Shown one piece after another: positions 1 to 8,977 of a DNA stretch of 64,000 nucleotides. The translations under genes were made by a program, and so were the position numbers. The notes under the pieces were generated by a model, which saw only the letters and a program-made list of their open reading frames with translations, made no database searches and had not been told where the DNA came from. Position 1 is the first letter of the stretch. Every line of letters starts with the position of its first letter. The stretch is from JAAYKS01 sp964479435. GTDB taxonomy: Bacteria > Bacillota > Clostridia > Saccharofermentanales > UBA5734. The stretch is taken from contig CAYZME010000001.1 of the NCBI GenBank assembly GCA_964479435.1, forward strand, positions 1 through 64,000, read 5' to 3'.

Positions 1-1
1 G

Positions 2-301
2 AAGCTGGAAGATGTGCAACGCGTCGTGCGTTTGCAAAACGGGCATTACATCGCCCGCGAACTGCTCTTGCTCAAAGTGACCGCGCCCGCGGACACACTG
101 GACGCGTTTACGGCACAAGCAGGCGCGATGGGGGCCAAATTGGCCCATCACGAGGAAAACACCGGCATCTTCGAATTGACCGGCACGTCCGCGCAGGTCG
201 ACGCGCTGATCGAAGCCGCGCGCGGCGTAGGATTGGCGGAGATCTGCCGCACTGGCGCCACCGGCATGCAGGCCGGAGCGCAAACCTTGTCACAAGCCTG
301 A
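2..301 (+). CDS. ilvN: Acetolactate synthase small subunit, C-terminal part (5' end outside window)
   Basis: The reading frame is open from base 2 to the stop at 301 and shows the last 99 residues, about the C-terminal half to two thirds of the usual ~160-residue regulatory subunit. The run from [10 protein letters not shown] through ARELLLLKV and the later [11 protein letters not shown] match the domain following the ACT domain in IlvN. The subunit binds valine and activates the catalytic subunit IlvB in the first step of branched-chain amino acid synthesis. It is followed after 61 bases by ilvC and then ilvD, the standard pathway order. The internal GTG at 14 is not the true start. Confidence 0.9.
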   Translation, partial: KLEDVQRVVRLQNGHYIARELLLLKVTAPADTLDAFTAQAGAMGAKLAHHEENTGIFELTGTSAQVDALIEAARGVGLAEICRTGATGMQAGAQTLSQA

Positions 302-362
302 ATCGTCCGCGCTCCTGGCGCGGACTGGTACACAAACGCACAATAAACGGAGGTACCCTGTC

Positions 363-1364
363 ATGGCCAAAATCTATTATCAAAAAGACGCCGATCTCTC
401 TTTGCTTCAGGACAAAACCATTGCCATCATCGGTTACGGCAGCCAGGGGCATGCCCACGCGCTCAACCTGCACGAGAGCGGCGTCCGCGTCATCGTCGGC
501 CTGTACCACGGCAGCCCCTCCTGGCCGCGCGCGGAAGCGGCCGGTCTCCAGGTCGACACCGCAGCCGCCGCGGCAGCCGCCGCGGACATCACGATGATCC
601 TGATCAACGATGAAAAACAGGCCGCGCTGTACACGGAGAGCATCCGTCCCCATTTGACAGCCGGCAAGACGCTGATGTTCGCGCACGGTTTCAACATCCA
701 CTACGGACAGATCACGCCGCCGCCGGATGTCGATGTCATCATGGTCGCCCCCAAAGGGCCCGGCCATACGGTGCGCAGTGAATATCTGGCCGGCAAAGGC
801 GTGCCCTGTCTGGTGGCGGTCCATCAGGACGCGACCGGCCGCGCGCTGGATACCGCGCTGGCATACGCGGCCGGGATCGGCGGCGCCCGGGCGGGGATGC
901 TGTTGACTTCTTTCCGCCAGGAAACCGAAACCGATCTGTTCGGCGAACAAGCGGTGCTGTGTGGTGGTGTGACCGCGTTGATGCAAGCCGGTTTCGAAAC
1001 GCTGGTCGAAGCGGGGTATGACCCTGAGAACGCGTACTTCGAGTGTATCCACGAGATGAAGCTGATCGTCGATATGATCTACCAGGGTGGATTCAACTAC
1101 ATGCGATATTCGGTATCCGACACCGCGGAATACGGCGACTACGCCACGGGAAAGCGGATCATCACCGACGAAACCAAAAAAGAGATGAAACGGGTGCTTG
1201 CCGAAGTGCAAGACGGTACGTTTGCGCGCAACTGGCTGCAGGAAAACCGGGTCAACCGGCCCCATTTCAACGCGATGCGCCGGATCGCGTCGGAGCACCT
1301 GTTGGAAAAAACCGGCAAAGAGCTGCGCAAAATGTACTCCTGGTCGCAGAACGATCAGGACTGA
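363..1364 (+). CDS. ilvC: Ketol-acid reductoisomerase (NADP+), class I
   Basis: This enzyme isomerises and reduces acetolactate or acetohydroxybutyrate to the dihydroxy acid, the second common step to valine, leucine and isoleucine. The 333-residue length fits class I. A Rossmann GYGSQG motif lies at residues 24-29, the cofactor loop GLYHGSPSW at 46-54, the FAHGF segment in the middle, and the Mg-binding [10 protein letters not shown] segment plus the C-terminal ECIHE helix are intact. An eight-alanine run sits at residues 67-74, encoded by mixed GCN codons. The ATG at 363 follows a good GGAGG. It lies between ilvN and ilvD and is surely co-transcribed with them. Confidence 0.97.
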   Translation: MAKIYYQKDADLSLLQDKTIAIIGYGSQGHAHALNLHESGVRVIVGLYHGSPSWPRAEAAGLQVDTAAAAAAAADITMILINDEKQAALYTESIRPHLTAGKTLMFAHGFNIHYGQITPPPDVDVIMVAPKGPGHTVRSEYLAGKGVPCLVAVHQDATGRALDTALAYAAGIGGARAGMLLTSFRQETETDLFGEQAVLCGGVTALMQAGFETLVEAGYDPENAYFECIHEMKLIVDMIYQGGFNYMRYSVSDTAEYGDYATGKRIITDETKKEMKRVLAEVQDGTFARNWLQENRVNRPHFNAMRRIASEHLLEKTGKELRKMYSWSQNDQD

Positions 1365-1377
1365 GGAGGGCGCGGGT

Positions 1378-1395
1378 ATGGCCGGNNNNNNNNNN
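1378..1395 (+). other. Assembly gap (10 N) with a gene start just before it
   Basis: Bases 1386-1395 are N. Just before them a GAGGAGGG ribosome binding site precedes an ATG at 1378 (Met-Ala-Gly...), so some reading frame begins here. Just after the gap the ilvD frame is already open (Lys-Ser-Asp-His-Val before FKGPERAPH). The ATG at 1378 and the ilvD frame do not match if the gap is exactly 10 bases. The gap length is therefore probably nominal, and either the ilvD start or a whole short gene is hidden. Confidence 0.8.
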
Positions 1396-1397
1396 TA

Positions 1398-3056
1398 AAA
1401 AGTGATCATGTGTTCAAAGGTCCTGAGCGCGCGCCGCACCGCTCATTGTTCTACGCGTTGGGGATCACCGAAGAGGAGATGGAGCGCCCGCTGATCGGCG
1501 TCATCTCCGCTTTCAGCGAGATTGTGCCGGGCCATGCCCACTTGGACAAGGTCGCGGAGGCCGTCAAAGCCGGCGTCCGCATGGCGGGCGGGACGCCGAT
1601 CCTCATGCCTTCCATCGGTGTCTGTGACGGCATCGCGATGGGGCACGAGGGTATGAAGTACTCCCTGCCCTCCCGCGAATTAATCGCCGATTCGGTGGAA
1701 ACCATGGCCCTGGCGCATTGCTTTGACGGGCTGGTTCTGGTCCCCAACTGCGACAAAATCGTCCCCGGTATGCTGATGGCCGCGGCGCGCGTCAACCTGC
1801 CGGCCCTTGTCGTCAGCGGCGGGCCGATGATGGCCGGGATCGAGCCCGGCGTGCGCGACATTTCGCTGTCGACCATCTTTGAGGCGGTCGGCGCCAACAA
1901 AGCCGGTTTGATCGACGAGCAGCAGCTGCGCAGATACGAGCAGACCGCCTGCCCGGGTTGCGGCTCCTGTTCGGGGATGTTTACAGCCAACAGCATGAAC
2001 TGCCTGGCCGAAGCCATCGGCCTCGCCCTGCCGGGCAACGGGACCGCGCCCGCGGTTTCGGCGGAGCGGATTCGCCTGGCCAAGCACGCGGGGATGCGTA
2101 TCCTCGATCTGGTGCGCAAGCAGGTCAAAGCGCGCGATATTCTCACTGCGGCCGCGTTCGACAACGCGCTTTCGGTCGATATGGCCCTGGGTTGCTCCAC
2201 CAACAGTGTGCTGCACCTGCTCGCCATCGCCAACGAAGCCGGGGTCGCCGTCGATCTGGAAACGGTGGAACGCCGGTCGGCCGTTACCCCCAATTTGTGC
2301 AAATTGAGCCCTGCCGGCGACCACCATATCCAGGATTTGCACCGCGCCGGCGGGGTACCGGCCGTCATGAAGCAATTGCTGGACGCCGGCCTGCTCGACG
2401 GCAGTCTGCCGACCGTGTCGGGCGGCAGCGTCGAAGACAACCTGGCGATGGCGCAAAACCTCGATCCCACGGTGATCCGGCCGGTCGACCAGCCGCACAG
2501 CCCGACGGGCGGTATCGCGGTGTTGCGCGGCAATCTCGCGCCGGCCGGCGCGGTGGTCAAACGTTCCGCCGTCGATCCGCAAATGATGGATGTCACCTGC
2601 CGGGCGCGCGTTTTCGAGTGTGAAGACGACGCGATCGCGGCCATCTATGGCGGTCAGATCGTCGCCGGCGACGTCGTGGTCATCCGCTATGAGGGGCCGC
2701 GGGGCGGCCCCGGTATGCGCGAAATGCTCGGCCCCACTTCGGCTCTCGCCGGGATGGGTCTGGACAAAGAGGTCGCGCTGGTGACCGACGGGCGTTTCAG
2801 CGGCGCCACACGCGGCGCGGCGATCGGACATGTCGCGCCCGAGGCGGCACTGGACGGCCCGATCTCGCTGCTGGTCGAAGGCGACCGGGTGCGGATCGAT
2901 ATCCCCAATGGTGTGCTGGTAGCCGAAGTCGACGACGCGGAGTGGGCCCGGCGCGCCGCGGCCAGGCCGGCCTTTGTCCCGCGCGTCACCACCGGTTGGC
3001 TGTCGCGCTACCAGCGGTTGGTCACATCCGCCTCGGAAGGCGCGGTATTGCGTTAG
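1398..3056 (+). CDS. ilvD: Dihydroxy-acid dehydratase (start codon lost in gap)
   Basis: The Fe-S enzyme dehydrates 2,3-dihydroxy acids to 2-keto acids, the third common step of branched-chain amino acid synthesis. The family hallmark [11 protein letters not shown] is at the N-terminus. Cluster cysteines are visible in [18 protein letters not shown] and [11 protein letters not shown], and the C-terminal GRFSGATRG segment is present. From 1398 the frame reads KSDHV before the conserved block, as in typical IlvD N-termini, so the GTG at 1410 is not the real start. The true start lies in the N run. The gene ends at a strong terminator shared with the convergent lactonase gene. Confidence 0.96.
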   Translation, partial: KSDHVFKGPERAPHRSLFYALGITEEEMERPLIGVISAFSEIVPGHAHLDKVAEAVKAGVRMAGGTPILMPSIGVCDGIAMGHEGMKYSLPSRELIADSVETMALAHCFDGLVLVPNCDKIVPGMLMAAARVNLPALVVSGGPMMAGIEPGVRDISLSTIFEAVGANKAGLIDEQQLRRYEQTACPGCGSCSGMFTANSMNCLAEAIGLALPGNGTAPAVSAERIRLAKHAGMRILDLVRKQVKARDILTAAAFDNALSVDMALGCSTNSVLHLLAIANEAGVAVDLETVERRSAVTPNLCKLSPAGDHHIQDLHRAGGVPAVMKQLLDAGLLDGSLPTVSGGSVEDNLAMAQNLDPTVIRPVDQPHSPTGGIAVLRGNLAPAGAVVKRSAVDPQMMDVTCRARVFECEDDAIAAIYGGQIVAGDVVVIRYEGPRGGPGMREMLGPTSALAGMGLDKEVALVTDGRFSGATRGAAIGHVAPEAALDGPISLLVEGDRVRIDIPNGVLVAEVDDAEWARRAAARPAFVPRVTTGWLSRYQRLVTSASEGAVLR

Positions 3057-3102
3057 CACTGTGTGCTACACGACCGTCACTTGTCATTTTTGCCACCATG
3101 AA

Positions 3103-3134
3103 AACGGGGATGCGATATCGAATTCGCATCCCCG
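3103..3134. terminator. Bidirectional terminator between ilvD and the SMP-30 gene
   Basis: A perfect 12-bp stem (3103-3114 pairing with 3123-3134) encloses an 8-base loop. A T-rich run follows on the forward strand (CTGGTTTATT), and TTTT follows on the reverse strand. It lies between two convergent genes, so it probably ends transcription from both sides. Confidence 0.85.
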
Positions 3135-3167
3135 TCTGGTTTATTCGTCAAGGCGGCTATAAACGCC

Positions 3168-4187
3168 CTATTTCCAGTGCACCATCGGCAGCCCGGCCAC
3201 CGGCGAGCGGAAGTACGGGATGTTCGTCGCGCGCAGCGAGCCGATGTAAACGGTCTTGAGATCGGGGCCGCCAAAGGTCACGCTGGCCATCCACGGCGCG
3301 ATCCCCCGCCCGGTCGCGAAGAGGATCTCGTTGGTCACCTGCTTGGCATAAAACGCGTCGTCCAGCGCCTGTACCTTGTCGTGGTCGCCTTCGTCAATCA
3401 GCACTTTGAACTCGCCGTCCGGCGTGATGATCCACAATTTGTCCGAATAGACGCTGGTACCCCACAGGTTGCCATAGCTGTCAAAAGCGATCCCGTCGGG
3501 GTAGGCCCCCTGCCCCATATGGGTCGGACCGTAGATCTCCCGGTCATGCAGGTCGCCGTCGGCGTCCACCCGGAAGCGCAAAATGCGGCCGCCGGTGGTT
3601 TCCACCACATATAAGTATTCTTCTTTCGCGTCCATGCGCACTTCGTTGGTAAAATGCAAACCGTCGGCGACGATATGGATTCCGCGCTCATCGTAGCGCG
3701 CGATGTAGCCGTCGTCGAGGTCGGGGCGCAAGGCATCCAGCCAGTTCTTTTTCATCGTCGTGATGGTAATCCATATCCGGTTTTTGGAATCGCGATAGAC
3801 AAAATTGACCTTGCCGATTTCCTTGCCGTCGATGGTGTCAAACAGGACTTCGGTCTCGCCGGTGCGCTTCATGCGCTCCAGGCAGTCGGTGCCGAAATTG
3901 GAGATCAGGATGTCGCCGTTGTCCGCGAACGCCAGCCCGTTGGGCAAGGTGCCGACAAAAAAGCGGTCGACGTCGGACACGGGGTTGATCTTGTCGGCGT
4001 ACTTTTGGGTGATGATCTCCTGCCCTCCGTCCGGTTGGATGTGAACAACGCCGCCGCGGGCGTCCGCTACCCACAAGCTGCCATCGGGTTCGGCCAAAAT
4101 GCATTCCGGTCGCGACAAATCGGTGCCGATGGTCTGAAGCGAGCGCGGGTCGATTGCGAAATCTCGGATGGGATTATCTGCTTTCAT
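3168..4187 (-). CDS. SMP-30/gluconolactonase/LRE-family protein
   Basis: The 339-residue six-bladed beta-propeller protein belongs to the SMP-30/gluconolactonase family, whose members hydrolyse sugar lactones with a divalent metal. The motifs RPECILAEPDGSLWVADARGG near the N-terminus, PNGLAFADNGDILISNFG, LHFTNEVRMDAKEEYLYVVET and YPDGIAFDSYGNLW are the repeated propeller signatures with the acidic and Asn metal ligands. There is no signal peptide, so it is cytoplasmic. ATG 4187 follows GGAGG. A TATAAT -10 is seen at 4237-4242 on the same strand, without a good -35. The substrate cannot be told from sequence. Confidence 0.85.
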   Translation of the reverse strand: MKADNPIRDFAIDPRSLQTIGTDLSRPECILAEPDGSLWVADARGGVVHIQPDGGQEIITQKYADKINPVSDVDRFFVGTLPNGLAFADNGDILISNFGTDCLERMKRTGETEVLFDTIDGKEIGKVNFVYRDSKNRIWITITTMKKNWLDALRPDLDDGYIARYDERGIHIVADGLHFTNEVRMDAKEEYLYVVETTGGRILRFRVDADGDLHDREIYGPTHMGQGAYPDGIAFDSYGNLWGTSVYSDKLWIITPDGEFKVLIDEGDHDKVQALDDAFYAKQVTNEILFATGRGIAPWMASVTFGGPDLKTVYIGSLRATNIPYFRSPVAGLPMVHWK

Positions 4188-4237
4188 GAATAAGCCTCCT
4201 GCGGTTGTTGCGATTTTCCAAAATAAATTCCCAACTA

Positions 4238-5356
4238 TTATACAGGAGAACGCCGCTTCTTCGCATCCAGCGGGGGTGCGGGGTCGACGCGCCCCTGCTC
4301 GCGCAGCCAGTCGATCATATCCGTCAGGGTCTCTTCGAGCGGGCGCGGGTGGTAATCCAGCTCGCGCGTGGCTTTGTCATGGCTGAATTGCGCGTTGCTT
4401 TCCAGGGTGTACAGCGAGTAGCGCGTAAAGAGCGGCGGTTGGCGCAGCATTTTGTACCACAGCTCTGCCAAGGGCGCGGTCCATTTGGCAAACGTCATCG
4501 GCAAAAGCGTGAGTGCGCGTTTTTTGCCGCTGACTTCGCGCAGGATCCGCATCAGCTCACCCAATTCGACGTAGCGGTTGGACAAGATATAGGTTTCACC
4601 GGTGCGACCGCGGGTCACAGCGGCCAGCATCCCGGCGGCCACGTCCCGGACGTCGACAAAATCGTACCCGCCGCGCACATAGGCGGTCAACCGGCCCTGC
4701 ATATAGTCGAGTACCATCTGTGTCATGTGCGCGCTGCCGAAATCCCCGGGGCCGATGATGCCGGAAGGGTGGACGACGACCGCGTCCAGTCCCTCTTCGA
4801 CGGCATCGAGCACCAGACGCGTCGCCATCGCTTTGGTTTTTGCGTAGAGCCCGACGACGTCGTCACCGGAAAAATCGCCGTGCGCTTTGCCGTCCACTTC
4901 GACAATGGTTTCGCCCAGGTCCGCTTCTGGGATCGCGTGCACCGAGCTGGTATAGACCATGCGCCCGATGCCGCTCGTCAAACAGGCATCGATGATGTTG
5001 CGCGTGCCCTGGACATTGACATCCACGACCTTTTGCGAGTATTTCGTGCCGATGGAGACGATGCCGGCCGTATGCAACAGCGCGACGCGGGAGGGGTCGA
5101 CGCCGTCGGCGGACAAAGAGAAAAAATCGCGCAGCGAATCCCGATCGAGGATATCGCCCTCATAGCGATCAACCGGGACATCGGCCAGCGCGGAGGAGGG
5201 GTCGCCGGGCAGGACCAGGCCCCGCACGCGGGCCCCCTGCTGCAAGAGCAACCGGATGAGCGTGTTGCCCAAATGGCCCAGCGCGCCGGTCACCAGGTAG
5301 AGGTCAAACGCGCGCGCTTCCCCGTTTGTATGTTCTTGTCTCTCCCCTTTTTGCAT
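4238..5356 (-). CDS. NAD-dependent epimerase/dehydratase (extended SDR)
   Basis: A 372-residue extended short-chain dehydrogenase. The N-terminal Rossmann motif reads TGALGHLG, and the catalytic region has TSSVHAIP and, later, a YAKTKAMAT segment giving the YxxxK pair. It probably acts on an NDP-sugar or a dihydroflavonol/hydroxysteroid-like ketone; the specific reaction is unknown. I chose ATG 5356 rather than the upstream TTG at 5425, because a promoter (5417-5445) lies between them and would leave the TTG untranscribed. The ribosome binding site is weak. The gene precedes the SMP-30 gene by 50 bases on the same strand. Confidence 0.85.
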   Translation of the reverse strand: MQKGERQEHTNGEARAFDLYLVTGALGHLGNTLIRLLLQQGARVRGLVLPGDPSSALADVPVDRYEGDILDRDSLRDFFSLSADGVDPSRVALLHTAGIVSIGTKYSQKVVDVNVQGTRNIIDACLTSGIGRMVYTSSVHAIPEADLGETIVEVDGKAHGDFSGDDVVGLYAKTKAMATRLVLDAVEEGLDAVVVHPSGIIGPGDFGSAHMTQMVLDYMQGRLTAYVRGGYDFVDVRDVAAGMLAAVTRGRTGETYILSNRYVELGELMRILREVSGKKRALTLLPMTFAKWTAPLAELWYKMLRQPPLFTRYSLYTLESNAQFSHDKATRELDYHPRPLEETLTDMIDWLREQGRVDPAPPLDAKKRRSPV

Positions 5357-5416
5357 GTCTGTCACCCGGATCTTCCAATCAGAAGAGCGCTTGATTCGTA
5401 CAACGATTTCATATTG

Positions 5417-5445
5417 ATTATACAATGCCGCTCCCGGGTTGTCGT
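5417..5445 (-). promoter_or_regulatory. Promoter of the epimerase gene
   Basis: On the reverse strand a perfect TATAAT (5417-5422) is preceded after 17 bases by ACGACA (5440-5445, 4 of 6 matches to TTGACA). The predicted transcript starts near 5410, about 55 bases before the chosen ATG. Confidence 0.65.
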
Positions 5446-5508
5446 GAATGGACAGGCGCGCAAATGTGAAGCATTGTGAAGCGAAACCCCGCTCGCGTTT
5501 GTCGCCTG

Positions 5509-5551
5509 TGTTGCAAAAACAACAGACGGATGACGTGTCTTGCGATATGAT
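5509..5551 (+). promoter_or_regulatory. Candidate CRP/FNR-family site and -10 of the cupin-hcp operon
   Basis: A TATGAT -10 element is at 5546-5551 with no recognisable -35. In its place the inverted repeat TGTTG-N6-CAACA (5509-5524) has CRP/FNR-family geometry. If transcription starts seven bases after the -10 (near 5558), the dyad is centred at about -41.5, the classic class II activator position. Two TGTGAAGC direct repeats ten bases apart (5465-5472, 5475-5482) lie further upstream. An HcpR-like regulator is plausible, but this is inference. Confidence 0.55.
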
Positions 5552-5609
5552 AGGAAAGGTGCGTTGCGCAGAGCGCTACGTACCCAGTCAAACAACGGAG
5601 GATCTCACC

Positions 5610-5930
5610 ATGGTTGAAAAAGCCGTCCCTTTTACCCTTACAGACAGCAAAGTGATCGAGCGCGTGGTTTCCACGGAGCATGTCGATATCAATCACATGG
5701 TGCTCAATCGCGGTGACGCGCTGCCAGAGCACAACGCCAACTCCCATGTGCAAATGATTGTCGTGCGCGGCACCATTACGCTGCGCCTGGATCAACAGGA
5801 GCCGCATGCGTATGAGGCGGGTCAGATCATCGCCATCCCCTTTGGCACGCGGATGAATGTCGCCAACGCGCACGAGCCGGTGGCCGAGATTTTTGTCGTC
5901 AAAGCGCCCAGCCCGGCTTCCATGGCCTGA
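5610..5930 (+). CDS. Small cupin-domain protein
   Basis: The 106-residue single-domain cupin shows the two cupin motifs: GDALPEHNANSHVQMIVVRG and the later YEAGQIIAIPFGTRMNVANAHEP. His residues sit at the expected metal-binding places in both motifs. ATG 5610 follows GGAGGATCTCACC. The gene lies 80 bases upstream of hcp with no terminator between, so they are probably one operon. Small cupins of this kind often lie beside redox-stress genes. No reaction can be named. Confidence 0.85.
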   Translation: MVEKAVPFTLTDSKVIERVVSTEHVDINHMVLNRGDALPEHNANSHVQMIVVRGTITLRLDQQEPHAYEAGQIIAIPFGTRMNVANAHEPVAEIFVVKAPSPASMA

Positions 5931-6010
5931 TTTTGGGCTGACATCTCTATTATCCGGATCCGCACCGGCCACGGGCCGGTCGAAATAGTCGCCCCAACAG
6001 GAGGTAACCC

Positions 6011-7573
6011 ATGTCTATGTTTTGTTTTCAATGTGAGCAGACCGTCGGCGGCAAAGGATGCACCGTCGCCGGTGCCTGTGGCAAAAAGGCCGATGTGGCA
6101 AACGGTCAGGATGAATTGACCGGCGCGCTGGTCGGTTTGGCTCGCGCCGCTGAGGGTCAGTCACCGCCGAGGTCGGCGATCGATGTCATGATGAAAAGCC
6201 TGTTTCACACGGTCACCAACGTCAACTTCGACCTGGCGGACGCCCAGGCGCTGACGCGTGAAATCCACGCGGAAAAAGAAAAACTGGGTGGCGCGCCGGA
6301 TATGCCGGCCGACACGTTGTGGAGCGGCGATGAAGACATCGTCTCCCTGCGCTCGACCCTCCTGATCGGGCTGCGCGGCATGGCGGCGTACGCGTGGCAT
6401 GCCCGCGTGTTGGACCGCACGGACGCGGAAGTGGACGCCTGGTTTTTCAAAGGCATGAAAGCGATCGGCGAAGAGCACAGCGCCGAGGCGTGGCTGGATT
6501 TGCTGATGGAGTTCGGGCATGCCAACCTGGCTTGCATGAAACTGCTGGATGCCGCCAACACCGGCGCCTTTGGCACCCCCACACCGACGACCGTGCCGCT
6601 GACCATTGAAAAAGGCCCTTTTATAGTGATAACCGGCCACGATCTCCTGGATCTCAAAATGCTGCTGGAGCAGACCGAAGGGAAAGGCATCAACATTTAT
6701 ACCCACGGCGAAATGCTGCCAGCCCACGGGTACCCCGAGCTCAAGAAATATCCGCACCTCAAAGGCAATTATGGTACGGCCTGGCAAAATCAGCAAAAAG
6801 AATTCGATCAGATGCCGGCCCCCGTTTTGTTCACCACCAACTGCCTGATGCCGCCACGCGCGAGCTATCGCGATCGGCTTTATACCACGTGCGTGGTCGG
6901 GTATCCCGGCTTGACGCACATCGACGAAAAAGCCGACGGCAGCAAAGATTTCTCACAAATCATCGATCAGGCCCTCGAGTTGGGCGGATGGGACGAAGAC
7001 AAGCCTTTGACCGGGATCAACGGTGGCACCGAAGTGATGACCGGCTTTGCCCACGGCACCGTCTTGGGTGTGGCCGACCAGGTCGTCGACGCGGTCAAGT
7101 CCGGGGCGATCAAGCACTTCTTCCTGGTCGGCGGCTGCGACGGGGCCAAACCGGGCCGCAATTATTACACCGATTTCGTCAAACAAACGCCGGCGGATTC
7201 TGTCGTGCTGACGTTGGCCTGCGGAAAATTCCGCTTCAACGACCTTGACCTGGGGACCATCGGCGGCCTGCCGCGGTTGATGGACATGGGACAATGCAAC
7301 GACGCGTACTCCGCCATTCAAGTCGCGTTGGCGCTGGCGGAGGTCTTTGCGTGCGGCGTCAATGAGCTGCCACTGACGTTGGTTCTGTCCTGGTACGAGC
7401 AAAAGGCGGTCTGCATTCTCCTGACCTTGCTGGCGCTCGGCATCCAGAACATTTACCTGGGCCCCACCCTGCCCGCGTTCTTGTCCCCCCGGGTATTGCA
7501 GATCCTGGTTGACAAATTTGCCATCCATCCGGTCACAACCCCCGAGGCCGACCTGAAAGCCATATTGGGCTGA
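6011..7573 (+). CDS. hcp: Hybrid cluster protein (hydroxylamine reductase / NO-stress protein)
   Basis: Hcp carries a cubane Fe-S cluster and a hybrid 4Fe-2S-2O cluster, and acts in NO and hydroxylamine detoxification in anaerobes. The N-terminal cluster motif here is C5-x2-C8-x8-C17-x5-C23, the compact spacing of strictly anaerobic bacteria. Hybrid-cluster ligands are visible in VITGHD, TTNCLMPP, GGCDGAKPGRNYY and LACGKFRFN. The length of 520 residues fits the family. ATG 6011 follows AGGAGGT. No hcr reductase gene is adjacent; a cupin precedes it, and a CRP/FNR-type site lies upstream. Confidence 0.95.
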   Translation: MSMFCFQCEQTVGGKGCTVAGACGKKADVANGQDELTGALVGLARAAEGQSPPRSAIDVMMKSLFHTVTNVNFDLADAQALTREIHAEKEKLGGAPDMPADTLWSGDEDIVSLRSTLLIGLRGMAAYAWHARVLDRTDAEVDAWFFKGMKAIGEEHSAEAWLDLLMEFGHANLACMKLLDAANTGAFGTPTPTTVPLTIEKGPFIVITGHDLLDLKMLLEQTEGKGINIYTHGEMLPAHGYPELKKYPHLKGNYGTAWQNQQKEFDQMPAPVLFTTNCLMPPRASYRDRLYTTCVVGYPGLTHIDEKADGSKDFSQIIDQALELGGWDEDKPLTGINGGTEVMTGFAHGTVLGVADQVVDAVKSGAIKHFFLVGGCDGAKPGRNYYTDFVKQTPADSVVLTLACGKFRFNDLDLGTIGGLPRLMDMGQCNDAYSAIQVALALAEVFACGVNELPLTLVLSWYEQKAVCILLTLLALGIQNIYLGPTLPAFLSPRVLQILVDKFAIHPVTTPEADLKAILG

Positions 7574-7617
7574 GGTTAGGTTTTAGGTCAGTTAGGCCAG
7601 GTTGGTGAAGAAAACAA

Positions 7618-7647
7618 AAAGACGGCCTCCACTAGGAGGCCGTCTTT
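7618..7647. terminator. Bidirectional terminator between hcp and desulfoferrodoxin
   Basis: A perfect 13-bp stem (7618-7630 with 7635-7647) with a 4-base ACTA loop, A-rich before and T-rich after, lies between the two convergent genes. Confidence 0.9.
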
Positions 7648-7675
7648 GTTTTGTCTTGTGTCAGAAGCGTCGGCG

Positions 7676-8053
7676 TCAGACCGAAGCGGTCCACAGGCCG
7701 TGCAGATTGCAGAACGCGTATACATCCGCATCGGCGCGATCGCGGAACACCGCTTTGGGCTCATCGCCCGGTTTCAGAGCGATCCGTTCGATGCCATTGT
7801 CATCCACGACCGCAATCCACTCGATGTAATGGGCCGGGATCATGGGATGCGGATCCGAACCGACGGAGACGACGATCTTGCCATCCTCGCGAACGGCGAC
7901 CGGTACGTGCTTCTCTTTCGAAGCGTCTTGTGTGTTGGCGACCAGTTTCTTCATGGGCTCATTACAGCATACGAGCTCACCGCCGCCGTCGCGAATCAGT
8001 TCTACCAGATTGCCGCATACTTCACAGACATAAAAGGCCACTGCTTTCTTCAT
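7676..8053 (-). CDS. dfx: Desulfoferrodoxin (superoxide reductase, two-iron class)
   Basis: The 125-residue enzyme reduces superoxide to peroxide without making oxygen. Centre I ligands C10, C13, C29 and C30 form the desulforedoxin-type rubredoxin-like site. Centre II ligands are H49, H69, H75, C115 and H118, with the catalytic E47-K48 just before H49. All are present, so this is a complete two-centre (class I) desulfoferrodoxin. ATG 8053 is preferred over the GTG at 8065 because AAGGTGGT lies seven bases before it. The gene follows the peroxiredoxin on the same strand, which could remove the peroxide made. Confidence 0.96.
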   Translation of the reverse strand: MKKAVAFYVCEVCGNLVELIRDGGGELVCCNEPMKKLVANTQDASKEKHVPVAVREDGKIVVSVGSDPHPMIPAHYIEWIAVVDDNGIERIALKPGDEPKAVFRDRADADVYAFCNLHGLWTASV

Positions 8054-8168
8054 GGATCGTACCACCTTCCTTCTTATTTCACGGGTCCCCTCTATCTTAA
8101 CCCAAGCGGCCCTCCAACAACAACTTGTCGAGGGCCCCCGGGAAACAGGTCGGCGTCAAGCGCCTATG

Positions 8169-8852
8169 CTATTCTTTCTTCTCTCGTTTGAAACACATGA
8201 ACCAGTCGAGACAGTAGACATCGTCATCCGGATTTTCCATCCGCTCTTTCGCTACGCCGCATGTACCCGCGGTTGGCACGATGACATCGTCGCCGGGGCG
8301 CCAGTCGGCCGGGGTGGCGACGCCGTCTTTGTCGGATTTTTGCAACGCCAGAATGATGCGTTTGATTTCGTCAAAGTTGCGGCCAAGCGTCAACGGATAA
8401 TAGAGGATCGTGCGGATGATGCCTTTGGGATCAATGAAAAATACAGCTCGGACCGCCTGGGTGGTCGATTGATTGGGCTGAATCATGCCATACTTGCTGG
8501 CGACATCCATGCGCAAGTCCTCGATCAGAGGAAACTTGACTTCCATGTTTTTGAAGCCTTTGTACTCGATCTTCTCCTGAATGGTACGCAACCAGGCGAT
8601 GTGCGCGTACAGTGAGTCGATCGACAGGCCGACCAGCTCGGTATTCAGGGCTTTGAGTTCCTCATGCATCGCGGCAAACGTGATGAATTCGGTTGTGCAT
8701 ACGGGTGTAAAGTCCGCGGGATGCGAGAAGAGAATCACCCATTTGCCTTTGTAATCGGCGGGAAAGTGGATCTGGCCTTGCGTGGTTACGGCTGTGAATT
8801 CTGGGGCGGGATCTCCAATCAGGGGCATGCGGTACGTGGTCTGGTCTTCCAT
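8169..8852 (-). CDS. Peroxiredoxin (1-Cys/Prx6-like AhpC-TSA family) with extra C-terminal cysteines
   Basis: A thiol peroxidase of about 227 residues. The peroxidatic motif HPADFTPVCTTEF lies near residue 50, and the C-terminal dimerisation domain of the Prx6 group is present (WRPGDDVIVP). Three further cysteines occur in the last 35 residues (TCGVAKE, VYCLDWFMCF), as in archaeal Prx6-like enzymes where C-terminal cysteines take part in resolving. ATG 8852 is spaced well from AGGAAAGG; ATG 8861 is too close to it. It lies between the nifX-like gene and dfx, all on the reverse strand. Confidence 0.92.
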   Translation of the reverse strand: MEDQTTYRMPLIGDPAPEFTAVTTQGQIHFPADYKGKWVILFSHPADFTPVCTTEFITFAAMHEELKALNTELVGLSIDSLYAHIAWLRTIQEKIEYKGFKNMEVKFPLIEDLRMDVASKYGMIQPNQSTTQAVRAVFFIDPKGIIRTILYYPLTLGRNFDEIKRIILALQKSDKDGVATPADWRPGDDVIVPTAGTCGVAKERMENPDDDVYCLDWFMCFKREKKE

Positions 8853-8977
8853 GTCTTCCATCCTTTCCTGCGGTTCGCGTCGCGTCCCGCTTCGTTCATT
8901 TGATGGTTCCATCTTACCAAGCCGCCGGATTCCCATCCGTAACGTTGTCACATCGGCGTTTTCCGGGTGTGGATTGT

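Noticed and set aside
46..360. A T-box or leader attenuator for the ilv genes
   Set aside because: The region before ilvC is the ilvN coding sequence plus 61 bases with no structure; any leader lies left of the window.
490..525. Changed cofactor preference of IlvC (Tyr instead of Arg in the GLYHGSPSW loop)
   Set aside because: I recall similar GLYxGSxSW loops in other Bacillota enzymes, so it is not a clear sign of NADH use.
108..1439. Long reverse-strand open frame opposite ilvN and ilvC
   Set aside because: It runs through the assembly gap, has no family features, and lies opposite two certain genes. GC-rich coding DNA commonly leaves such antisense frames open.
1680..3059. 459-codon reverse frame opposite ilvD
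   Set aside because: The composition (many Arg, Gly, His) is that of an antisense shadow, and ilvD is unmistakable.
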